Positions 1-7,642 of a stretch of 56,160 bases of DNA are shown here, in pieces. The translations under genes were made by a program, and so were the position numbers. Numbering within the stretch: position 1 is the first letter of the stretch; each line of letters opens with the position of its first letter. The notes beneath the pieces are model-generated. The model did not search any database and was not told where the DNA came from. It saw nothing but the letters and a program-made list of their open reading frames with translations. This DNA is from Terriglobia bacterium (GTDB taxonomy: Bacteria > Acidobacteriota > Terriglobia > JAIQFV01): assembly GCA_028716525.1 (NCBI GenBank), contig JAQUPQ010000027.1, positions 1 to 56,160 on the forward strand, given 5' to 3'.

Positions 1-1317
1 GGGATTCGTGTGAAGCTGTACGCGCGCGGCAGCGGCAAGTGGGAAGAGTCGGGCGGGGAAATTGCCAAGTTTGGTTTGAACACGGTGGTGTTGGTGAAGG
101 CCCTCAACTATTTGCGCGAGGTGGGCCATCAACAGGATCTCAAGATGCTGCATTTCCATATCGGATCCCAGATCACCAACATCAAGCGCATCAAAGCGGC
201 CGTTAAAGAAGCGGCCCGGGTCTATTGCAAGGTCAACAAGATGGGTTTCAACGTGCAGTATTTGAATGTGGGCGGCGGCTTGGGTGTGGATTACGACGGA
301 AGCCGCACGGCTTCAGAGTGCAGCGTCAACTATAGCATTCAGGAATTCACCAACGACATCGTCTATACCGTCCGGGAAGTCTGCCTCAGTGAGAACGTTC
401 CGGAGCCGATTCTGGTCACCGAAAGCGGGCGGGCCATGGCAGCCTATCATGCCATGTTGATCACCGACGTGCGTCAGGCGATTGCGCCCGGAGCGGGCGC
501 CAACCCGGTGGTGGAAATGGTCAATGGGGCCAAATCGGAGCCCGTCCGCGAGTTGGTGGATTTGGCGCGCGATCTCAACGCCAAGAATTTTATGGAGTAT
601 TACCACGACGCCCTGGCGCACCGGGAAGAGTTCATTTCCTTGTTCGACCTGGGTTTTCTGGATCTCGAAGAAAAAGCCAAGGGCGAGCAGTTGTTTTGGG
701 ACATCTGCCGGAAGGCCGTGCGTTTTTCCAAAAGCATGAAGGAGCGGCCGGAAGAGTTTGAGGATTTGGAGAAGCTGCTGTCTTCTAAATACATTTGTAA
801 CTTTTCGTTGTTCCAGTCGGCCATAGACATCTGGGCTTTGGATCAACTCGTGCCCATCATGCCTATTCATCGATTGCTTGAAATTCCGACGGAGCGCGGA
901 ACCTTGTGCGATGTGACTTGTGACTCCGACGGCAACATCGACAAATTCGTGGATGTCCGGGACGTCAAGGAAGCCTTGGAGTTGCACGCGCTCAACGGTC
1001 AACCCTATTACATCAGCCTGCTTCTGGTGGGGGCTTACCAGGAGGCCATCGGCGATCTGCACAATTTGTTCGGGGCCGTCAATGAGGTGAACGTCGTTGT
1101 GGATGAGAGCGGCCGCTTCCATTTTCGGAAGATCGTCCGAGGGGAGGGTGTCCGCCAAGTCATCAGTTACATGGGATACGACGTGGAGGCCTTGCTGCAG
1201 TCTTTGGGAAATCGCGTATCGCGTCTGCGTCAGGAAGGTTTATTGAAGGATGAAGACGAGCACGAGTTGATGGCGAATTACTCGCGACTCCTCGACAGCT
1301 ATACGTACTTGGGTTGA
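1..1317 (+). CDS. speA: Biosynthetic arginine decarboxylase, 3' part (5' end outside window)
   Basis: This enzyme decarboxylates arginine to agmatine, the first step of one route to putrescine and spermidine; it is PLP-dependent and cytoplasmic. The reading frame is open from base 1, so the gene starts upstream. The 438 visible residues are roughly the last two thirds of a family that usually has 630-660. Visible marks are HFHIGSQ, the glycine-rich phosphate-binding stretch NVGGGLGVDYDG, ESGRAMAAYHA, and near the end CDVTCDSDGNIDKF, which carries the active-site cysteine of the fold-III decarboxylases. The lysine that binds PLP should lie in the missing N-terminal part. The GTG at base 10 is an internal valine codon, not a start. 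It converges with lptFG, with a 53-base spacer. Family assignment is firm. Confidence 0.95.
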   Translation, partial: GIRVKLYARGSGKWEESGGEIAKFGLNTVVLVKALNYLREVGHQQDLKMLHFHIGSQITNIKRIKAAVKEAARVYCKVNKMGFNVQYLNVGGGLGVDYDGSRTASECSVNYSIQEFTNDIVYTVREVCLSENVPEPILVTESGRAMAAYHAMLITDVRQAIAPGAGANPVVEMVNGAKSEPVRELVDLARDLNAKNFMEYYHDALAHREEFISLFDLGFLDLEEKAKGEQLFWDICRKAVRFSKSMKERPEEFEDLEKLLSSKYICNFSLFQSAIDIWALDQLVPIMPIHRLLEIPTERGTLCDVTCDSDGNIDKFVDVRDVKEALELHALNGQPYYISLLLVGAYQEAIGDLHNLFGAVNEVNVVVDESGRFHFRKIVRGEGVRQVISYMGYDVEALLQSLGNRVSRLRQEGLLKDEDEHELMANYSRLLDSYTYLG

Positions 1318-1340
1318 TGACGTTCTTGTCAGCTGTTTCT

Positions 1341-1368
1341 TGCCCCGCGGGGCCGCACTCACGGGGCA
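1341..1368. terminator. GC-rich hairpin between convergent speA and lptFG
   Basis: TGCCCCG at 1341-1347 pairs with CGGGGCA at 1362-1368. A competing 12-base palindrome, GCCCCGCGGGGC, sits at 1342-1353. It lies in the only spacer between two convergent genes, where a terminator is expected. No T-tract follows on either strand, so intrinsic termination is uncertain. Confidence 0.35.
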
Positions 1369-1370
1369 CG

Positions 1371-3677
1371 CTAGGTATCGATCGTCAGTAGCAGATAGAT
1401 TCCCCCCAAACCAAAAATGAGATTGGGTGACCAGGCGGCAAGCATGGGGTGAAGTTTGTTGAATCCCCCCATGGCTTCGAAAAGGCCGCCGACGGCCCAA
1501 TAGAGGATGGCGATACCGATGGACAGGCCGATTCCGTACAAGGCGCCGCGCCGGCCGGTCGAAAATGAAAAGGGAATCGCCAGCAGAACCATGATGAAGG
1601 CGATCATGGGATACGCAAATTTTCGGTAATATTGAACCATGAGCCGAACCACGTCGAATCCGCTTTGTTGCAAGGATTGAATGTAGCGCCACAATTCGCC
1701 CGCGTTCATCTGTTCGCTGAGCTTGACAATCTTCACGAAATAACCGGGTTCTTCGTTAACTTCCGCAAACGTGGTGACCGTAAAGGATCGGAACGAGCTG
1801 TGGTCGTCCAGACTGAAATCACGCACCCAGCCGTCGTCGAATACCCAGTGACGCAGGTAGGAATCCCAGTACACGTGTCGCGATGCAATCCGGCGGCTCA
1901 TGTGGTTGGTCGTGGGATCAATTTCATAGACCGAAAAATCGGCAAATGCCGCACGGTCGGGATCGTAGTATTTGTAGTTGTAAATGCGCAATTGCTTGGA
2001 GTCTTGTCCCACGATCCAATTCTGATTAGGCCGCAGGAATGTTTGCGGCGGACGGCCTTTGATGATATTGCGATAGGCGTCTTGGTGCTGGTTGGCGCCG
2101 GGGAGAACGAAGTCTTGAAGCAGAAACATACCGACGCTGATGAGAGCGGCGCTGAAGAGCAATGATACGGACAATCGATAGAGGCTCAATCCGCTGGCTT
2201 TCATGGCTGTGATCTGGTTGGTCTTGGTCAACAATCCAAAATTCACGAGCGTGGCCACCAGGACGGCAATGGGAGCCACCCAGTAAATGATCTGGGGAAT
2301 CAGGTAGACGAAATACAGGATCACCGTCATCGGCGAGACGTGGTTCCTGACGATGTCGGAGATGAGTTCAAACAGCGTAAAGATGATGAAAATCATGATG
2401 AAGGCAAGCAATGAGAGCAGGAGATATCCGAAGAAGCCGCGCAAAATATACTCGTCGATGATGTGCGGGGTCAGAAGCCGAAGGAAGGGCGATGCGTTCC
2501 TATGGGCGGAGTTATTGGTGTTTTTCAGGAGGCGCTTCAATCGGGCGAGCAGGGAATTGGACGTTTCAGCCAGGAAGGTGCGAAAACCCGCGAGCCAGTG
2601 GCGGTCACTGAGAAAGATTAAAATTATGGACAGAACAAAAAAGACCGCATTAGCGCCCCACAGACCCAGTACGACCGGGATGCGGCCATCGTCGGCGAAG
2701 CGCGTTCCCGTAACAAACATCAGGTAGTATGCGCTGATGACCAACAAGCTGAGAATAAATCCGTAAGATTTTCCGCCTCGTTGCGACGAGATGCCCAACG
2801 GCACGCCCAGCAGGGCCAATACCAAACAGGACGCGGGAAGCGCAAAGCGGCGGTGCAGCTCCACAAACATGGCGCGGGGGGCCCGGGGCCGGCGAACGTC
2901 ATGAAAAAGCTGGAGGGTGGGCAAATCCGGCAGGGTGGCGCGCAGCGACGTGTCGCGTTTCACTTGGATCGGAGGCAACGGAATCTCGCTGTGGTCGAAA
3001 TGAATGAGGGAGTAATCGCTGGGCTTGTTGGGACTGAGGAGATGGGAGCTCCCGCGTTCCAGATAGAGCTGTAATTTGTCCTGCGAACGGTTGACCAGTA
3101 ACTCTCCGTGTTGCGCCAGGGTGACGGGGGCGCTGTCCGGTTTTGTCATGTCGACCATGAAAATGTTCTTCCAGCGCTCGTCTACAATGTCTTCAACATA
3201 AAGGATGAGCTTGGGGAAGCGCTCCTCGAATACCCGAGGGGCCAATTCGGCTCCGATCTGAGAACTGGCCACCTGGTCGAGCACGGATTGTTTGATTTGG
3301 TTGATGTACGGAACGCCGCGGGTGGACAGAAAGAGGTTGATCCCCCCGGCGAGCAACCCAAGAGCCACCACCGGCCACACGAAGGTCGCAATGGAGCGCC
3401 CGCTGGCGCGAAGCGCCACCACTTCGCTGTCGGCCGACATCCGTCCCAAACCGACCAAAATTCCCAGAAGTATGCCCATCGGAATCGTGAACATGAAAAT
3501 GTTGGGGAGTAGCAAAAGGCATAACTTGCCGATGAGCGCCACCGAGGCCGTGCTGCTGACGATCATCTCCAGCAATTTTCCCAGGTCACGAATAAAAAGG
3601 ATGAAGGTGAACACCATCAACCCCAGGAAGGAAGGGAAGAGGGCTTCGCGGAAAATGGCACGTGATATAATTCGCAT
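1371..3677 (-). CDS. lptFG: LptF-LptG fused permease of the LPS export complex
   Basis: LptF and LptG are the two inner-membrane subunits of the LptB2FG ABC transporter, which extracts lipopolysaccharide from the inner membrane. They are normally separate proteins of about 360 residues. Here one uninterrupted 768-residue chain carries both. Residues 1-362 form an LptF-like half, with membrane segments near 12-32, 47-78, 100-118, 280-297, 305-325 and 335-356 and a periplasmic beta domain near 125-265. A polar linker covers about 363-400. The second half, from about 401, repeats the plan with membrane segments near 413-440 and at the C-terminus. The ATPase LptB is not in the window. No Shine-Dalgarno sequence precedes the start: the bases before ATG are CTCTCC. 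Divergent from the GH57 gene. Confidence 0.88.
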   Translation of the reverse strand: MRIISRAIFREALFPSFLGLMVFTFILFIRDLGKLLEMIVSSTASVALIGKLCLLLLPNIFMFTIPMGILLGILVGLGRMSADSEVVALRASGRSIATFVWPVVALGLLAGGINLFLSTRGVPYINQIKQSVLDQVASSQIGAELAPRVFEERFPKLILYVEDIVDERWKNIFMVDMTKPDSAPVTLAQHGELLVNRSQDKLQLYLERGSSHLLSPNKPSDYSLIHFDHSEIPLPPIQVKRDTSLRATLPDLPTLQLFHDVRRPRAPRAMFVELHRRFALPASCLVLALLGVPLGISSQRGGKSYGFILSLLVISAYYLMFVTGTRFADDGRIPVVLGLWGANAVFFVLSIILIFLSDRHWLAGFRTFLAETSNSLLARLKRLLKNTNNSAHRNASPFLRLLTPHIIDEYILRGFFGYLLLSLLAFIMIFIIFTLFELISDIVRNHVSPMTVILYFVYLIPQIIYWVAPIAVLVATLVNFGLLTKTNQITAMKASGLSLYRLSVSLLFSAALISVGMFLLQDFVLPGANQHQDAYRNIIKGRPPQTFLRPNQNWIVGQDSKQLRIYNYKYYDPDRAAFADFSVYEIDPTTNHMSRRIASRHVYWDSYLRHWVFDDGWVRDFSLDDHSSFRSFTVTTFAEVNEEPGYFVKIVKLSEQMNAGELWRYIQSLQQSGFDVVRLMVQYYRKFAYPMIAFIMVLLAIPFSFSTGRRGALYGIGLSIGIAILYWAVGGLFEAMGGFNKLHPMLAAWSPNLIFGLGGIYLLLTIDT

Positions 3678-3697
3678 GGAGAGAATTCAAACCATTA

Positions 3698-3717
3698 AAT
3701 CCAACACAATCTAACAC
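3698..3717. repeat. Tandem 10-bp direct repeat in the lptFG/GH57 divergent spacer
   Basis: AATCCAACAC (3698-3707) is followed at once by AATCTAACAC (3708-3717), a 9/10 match with one-helical-turn spacing. It fills much of the 48-base spacer between two divergent genes, so it could be a protein binding site. That role is inferred from position only. Confidence 0.4.
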
Positions 3718-3725
3718 AGTTTCGC

Positions 3726-5891
3726 ATGCCGGAAAAAATCAAATTAGCTTTCCTGTGGCATATGCATCAACCCTATTATCTCAATCCGTTGACGGGGTTT
3801 GTTGAAATGCCTTGGGTGCGGCTGCATGGCCTCAAGGACTATTGGGGCATGGTGCAAATGCTGGAGGAATTTCCTCGGGTCCACCTGACGGTCAATTGGG
3901 TGCCTTCACTCCTTCGGCAAATCGAGGATTTCCTGAATAATCCGGATATAGATCCGCTTTTCACGCTGGCATTCACGCCGGCGGAGAAATTGGCCCCTGA
4001 GGAAAAGAAAAGGATCGCCGGGAATTTCTTTCAGGCCAATTACGCCCGCCAGATCCAACGTTTTCCCCGATATGAGGAACTTCACCGTCGTTTTTATGAA
4101 GCGGGTGAGGGGGATGCGGAAGTGGCCTTGTCCTCATTTGGTAATCAGGACTTCATCGATTGGCAGGTTCTGTCCCAGCTTTGCTGGTTCGATGAAATCG
4201 TCTTGGAGAAAGACGCCCAGCTCGCCGCCTGGGTTGCAAAAGGCCGAAACTTCACGGAGGCCGACAAGGAACAACTTCGTGTAAAAGAACTCGAATTGAT
4301 AAAGCGTGTCGTTGCCACATCCCGAGAATTTGCAGAGCGAGGGCAGATTGAACTCTCGACTTCCCCCTTTTTCCATCCCATCCTTCCGTTGATTTGCGAC
4401 ACCTCGGTTGCCCGGGGCTGTCAGCCGGATGCGCCGCTTCCCACAAGCACCTACCGACATCCGGAAGATGCGATTCGCCAGCTGCAGCTCGCCATTGAAC
4501 AACACACTCGAATCTTCGGCCGGCGACCGGCCGGGTTGTGGCCTTCCGAGGGTTCGGTATCCAACGAGGTCCTGGAGATCGCTTCACAATGTGGTTTCCG
4601 CTGGGCTGCAACTGATGAGGGCATTCTGGGACACAGCTTGAATGTCTCATTTGAAAGAAATCCGGGGAACGGAATTTCCAATAGCGAACTGCTTCAACGA
4701 CCCCATCGCTTTCGAAGCTCGCCCCTGCATCTGTTTTTTCGCGACCGGGAGCTTTCCGATGCTTTGGGATTCGTGTATTCGCGAATGGAGACTGGGGAAG
4801 CCGTAAACGACTTGGTGGGGCGCTTGAAGTCGATCGCTTCAAATCAATTGGCGGAGCCCTGCATATCCATCATTCTGGATGGAGAAAATGCTTGGGAGTT
4901 CTTTCCGAATAACGGCAGGCCCTTCCTGAAAGAATTGTACAAGCGCTTGTCGGACGATCCGCAATTCGAGTGTGTAACCTTCTCGGAAGTACTCGAGAGC
5001 GGTCGACCAAACGCCGGCGCTTTGGAGTCGGTGTGGCCGGGATCCTGGATCAATTCGGATTTTCGCATCTGGATCGGAAGTGAGGAAGATAATCGCGCTT
5101 GGAATCTATTGGCGGAGGCGCGGGAGACCTTCGAATTGGCGAAAGGCTCGGCCCCGGATGCTGATTCAAATCCTAAGATGCAGGCCGCCATGGAATCTCT
5201 CTGGGCGGCCGAAGGGAGTGATTGGTGCTGGTGGTACGGCCCGGAACATTCTTCGGCCAACGATGCACGATTTGATGAATTGTTTCGCGCTCATCTGGTG
5301 AGTTGTTACCAGCAATTGGACCGGCCGGTGCCGGCGGCCCTGTCAGAGCCATTGAATCGCTCCGCGGCCAAATATTTGCAAGTGCGGCCCACCGGGAAAA
5401 TTCATCCCACTATCGATGGACGCGCTACAAGCTATTTCGAATGGTTGTGGTCCGGGAGAATAGAAGAGGCGGGAACCACCATGCATTTTGGCAAAAAGGC
5501 GGTCGAATGCCTCTACTACGGATGGGACGAAGAATGGTTATATGTGCGGCTGGATCTTTTGAAAGAGACGCCTAAGAATAACCAGCGTCACGATGTGAAG
5601 GTGTATCTGGATGACACGCGTTACTTACTGGCCCCCGATTTCACGAAAGGGGATGCCATGCCAGACTTGTCCTTGTGTTCGGAGCAAAGCGCCGACCGCA
5701 GGCCTTTGGGAAAGCAGCAGGCCGAGGCGGCCTTCGCGGATTTCCTGGAGCTGAAGGTCCGAAAGTCTTTGTGGAGAGATCTGGGCTTGGCGCGAGTATC
5801 TTTTTATGTGGTTCTCGACGTCAATGGGGTTCCCGGCGGACGCTTTCCCGCGGTGGGAGCCGTAGCGATTGACGAAACGCCTCTCGAATGA
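3726..5891 (+). CDS. Glycoside hydrolase family 57 (alpha-amylase / 4-alpha-glucanotransferase type)
   Basis: GH57 enzymes cut or transfer alpha-glucans such as glycogen by a retaining mechanism. The family's conserved regions are visible in order: HQP at residues 14-16, GQIELSTSPFFHPILPL (region 2), GLWPSEGSVS with the expected nucleophile Glu275, and WAATDEG with the expected acid/base Asp297. There is no signal peptide, so a cytoplasmic role in storage-glycan turnover is likely. The last 150 or so residues (about 570-721) form an extra domain after the barrel and helical parts. Its alternating hydrophobic pattern suggests a beta-sandwich like those on glucodextranase-type enzymes, but I cannot confirm that. 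Exact specificity (amylase, glucanotransferase or branching) is not decided by the sequence. The ATG lacks a good ribosome-binding site. Confidence 0.9.
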   Translation: MPEKIKLAFLWHMHQPYYLNPLTGFVEMPWVRLHGLKDYWGMVQMLEEFPRVHLTVNWVPSLLRQIEDFLNNPDIDPLFTLAFTPAEKLAPEEKKRIAGNFFQANYARQIQRFPRYEELHRRFYEAGEGDAEVALSSFGNQDFIDWQVLSQLCWFDEIVLEKDAQLAAWVAKGRNFTEADKEQLRVKELELIKRVVATSREFAERGQIELSTSPFFHPILPLICDTSVARGCQPDAPLPTSTYRHPEDAIRQLQLAIEQHTRIFGRRPAGLWPSEGSVSNEVLEIASQCGFRWAATDEGILGHSLNVSFERNPGNGISNSELLQRPHRFRSSPLHLFFRDRELSDALGFVYSRMETGEAVNDLVGRLKSIASNQLAEPCISIILDGENAWEFFPNNGRPFLKELYKRLSDDPQFECVTFSEVLESGRPNAGALESVWPGSWINSDFRIWIGSEEDNRAWNLLAEARETFELAKGSAPDADSNPKMQAAMESLWAAEGSDWCWWYGPEHSSANDARFDELFRAHLVSCYQQLDRPVPAALSEPLNRSAAKYLQVRPTGKIHPTIDGRATSYFEWLWSGRIEEAGTTMHFGKKAVECLYYGWDEEWLYVRLDLLKETPKNNQRHDVKVYLDDTRYLLAPDFTKGDAMPDLSLCSEQSADRRPLGKQQAEAAFADFLELKVRKSLWRDLGLARVSFYVVLDVNGVPGGRFPAVGAVAIDETPLE

Positions 5892-5951
5892 GCCAACCCC
5901 CATAAATTCCAAAGATCGTGTTTGTTATAAGTGCCGAAGCTCCGCGAGTCT

Positions 5952-7382
5952 TTATTGAGATGGCGTGTTGGCGGTCCTTGCCGGTCGAGTTGGAGGTGGC
6001 GGCTTGGGGATCACAACCATACTGGCGTTGCCCTCCTTGTCAACGGCTTGAATCCCGAATATCAGATTGTCCTTCGACAGTCCTTTCAAACTTACCTCGG
6101 TAACTTTTCCCAGAAGCAAGCTGTGCTGCCAGACCGGTGAAGTGGTTTCTCGCCACACTACATTGTATCCGGCCAGGCGGGCTTCCGGATTGGGCTCCCA
6201 CTGGATGACCGTGTCGTAGGCTTGGCGCGCTGTGCCGAAACGAACGTGCCCAGGATTGGATGGGGCCAAAGCCAGGGATGCCAGGGAGGCGGCATTGACG
6301 CGGGCCACGCTGGCAATGTAGTCGGGGTAGACAAATTGAGGAAGATCTCCATATTGAATTCCGCCTTCGACTCGGGGCGTTTGGTGTTGGTGATGGAAAT
6401 CCTCATGGTATTCGGAAAAACGAATGGCGGCATAACCGTCATCGTTGAACGAAGAGTGATCACCACCCCGGGCGTAACGGTCGCGGCGATAGATCATCTG
6501 GACCTGAAAGTCCGGGATGTATTTGATGGCAGTCTGAACGATGTAGCGGGCCAGCTCGCGCGATGAGGAATCGTTTTCCGCCCCGATGGATTCACGCACC
6601 CGCTTCTCCGCAGGGGTTTCATTGGTGGGAACCCCCTCGGAAAACACCCTCACGGTTTGATTGTTGAGTTGACCGTCGCCGCCTCGAATGTTGCCGACGA
6701 TGTCGTTGTTCAAAACGGCCGGAATAACCCATTGTTTTTCTTTGGCCATGTCGGCCCAGTGCTTCGAACCGACGAGACCTTGTTCTTCACCGGCAAAGCA
6801 CAAGAATACCAGTGTCGAATCAAATGAATAGTGGCTCATGACACGGGCTAATTCCATGGCCACGGCGGTCCCGCTGGCATCGTCATCGGCGCCTGGAGCA
6901 TTGCACTCCGTGTTGTTCATCTGAGTGCACATGGAATCGTAATGACCCGAGACAATGTAGATGCGTTGGGCAGAATCCGGATTGGATCCCGGCAGCGTGG
7001 CGACCACATTGTCCAATTCTGTGGGCTTCGGAAGTCGCGAGCGGTAATGCGGATCCATAGTCTGAGGATCGGAAGTAAAGGAATCGAACTCCACCTTCAG
7101 ACGCCCACCGCTCTCTTTGGAGTATTTCTCGAGTTCCTCTTTGATCCATCGCCGGGCGGCCCCAATGCCGCGGGTCGGACTCTGTGTGTCGGAAGCCGTG
7201 TGACGAGTGCCGAAGCCGGCCAAGGTGTCGACGATGTGTTTAATGTTGTCGGCAGAAATATCCCGGAGAATGTTTTCGATCCGGGGATCGCGGGCCGTCG
7301 GCCCTTGATTTTGGGACATACCCGCACTGCTTACGAGAAAGATAAAAATCAAAAGAGCTATGATGGTGCGTAACGGTTTCAT
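5952..7382 (-). CDS. Secreted M28-family zinc aminopeptidase with C-terminal Fn3-like domain
   Basis: This is an exported metallopeptidase expected to release N-terminal amino acids from peptides outside the inner membrane. Residues 1-23 are a signal peptide (hydrophobic core IIALLIFIFLVSSA). The catalytic domain covers about 40-370. The M28 di-zinc ligands are all present: His147 in SGHYDS, the bridging Asp in GADDDASG (166-167), Glu199/Glu200 in AGEEQG, Asp227 in NNDIVG and His309 in GGDHSSF. Residues from about 375 to 460 look like one fibronectin type III domain (VIQWEPNPEARLAGYNVVWR). The 476-residue length is normal for this architecture. AGGAGA precedes the start at good distance. Substrate is unknown. 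It fits the peptide-use theme of the window. Confidence 0.92.
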   Translation of the reverse strand: MKPLRTIIALLIFIFLVSSAGMSQNQGPTARDPRIENILRDISADNIKHIVDTLAGFGTRHTASDTQSPTRGIGAARRWIKEELEKYSKESGGRLKVEFDSFTSDPQTMDPHYRSRLPKPTELDNVVATLPGSNPDSAQRIYIVSGHYDSMCTQMNNTECNAPGADDDASGTAVAMELARVMSHYSFDSTLVFLCFAGEEQGLVGSKHWADMAKEKQWVIPAVLNNDIVGNIRGGDGQLNNQTVRVFSEGVPTNETPAEKRVRESIGAENDSSSRELARYIVQTAIKYIPDFQVQMIYRRDRYARGGDHSSFNDDGYAAIRFSEYHEDFHHQHQTPRVEGGIQYGDLPQFVYPDYIASVARVNAASLASLALAPSNPGHVRFGTARQAYDTVIQWEPNPEARLAGYNVVWRETTSPVWQHSLLLGKVTEVSLKGLSKDNLIFGIQAVDKEGNASMVVIPKPPPPTRPARTANTPSQ

Positions 7383-7429
7383 GGAATCTCCTGGCAGTAT
7401 GCGATTTGGAGCTGTGTTAAGATGAACTC

Positions 7430-7618
7430 ATGGGAAAAGGTCGGTTTGTGAATCAAAAGCTGGGCAAGCGCGTGCATCGCGGCATTGAGCAGCGTGTCCA
7501 GAAGGGAGGGACGCATGCGAAGATGCCGCCTCGAGTATCTCCTTCCAAATCCGGCCGTGTTCCGCCGTTAACCGTGTCAACTACAGAGTTGCCGTCCTGG
7601 ATTCACAAAAAGGATTAG
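7430..7618 (+). CDS. Possible small basic protein, unrecognised
   Basis: A 62-codon frame lies in the 260-base spacer between two minus-strand genes. The product is very basic, with many Lys and Arg in the first half, and has no membrane segment or recognisable motif. Codon choice resembles that of neighbouring genes, which slightly favours a real gene. Against it, the only purine-rich site upstream (GGAG near 7407) lies too far from the ATG, and the family is not known to me. It could equally be chance open frame opposite the promoter of the M28 gene. Confidence 0.25.
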   Translation: MGKGRFVNQKLGKRVHRGIEQRVQKGGTHAKMPPRVSPSKSGRVPPLTVSTTELPSWIHKKD

Positions 7619-7642
7619 TCTGGACGCGGCGCCAAGTGCCGC

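Noticed and set aside
313-1158. A 281-codon minus-strand frame opposite speA
   Set aside because: The SpeA motifs on the plus strand are complete and the antisense product looks random, rich in His, Gln and Arg.
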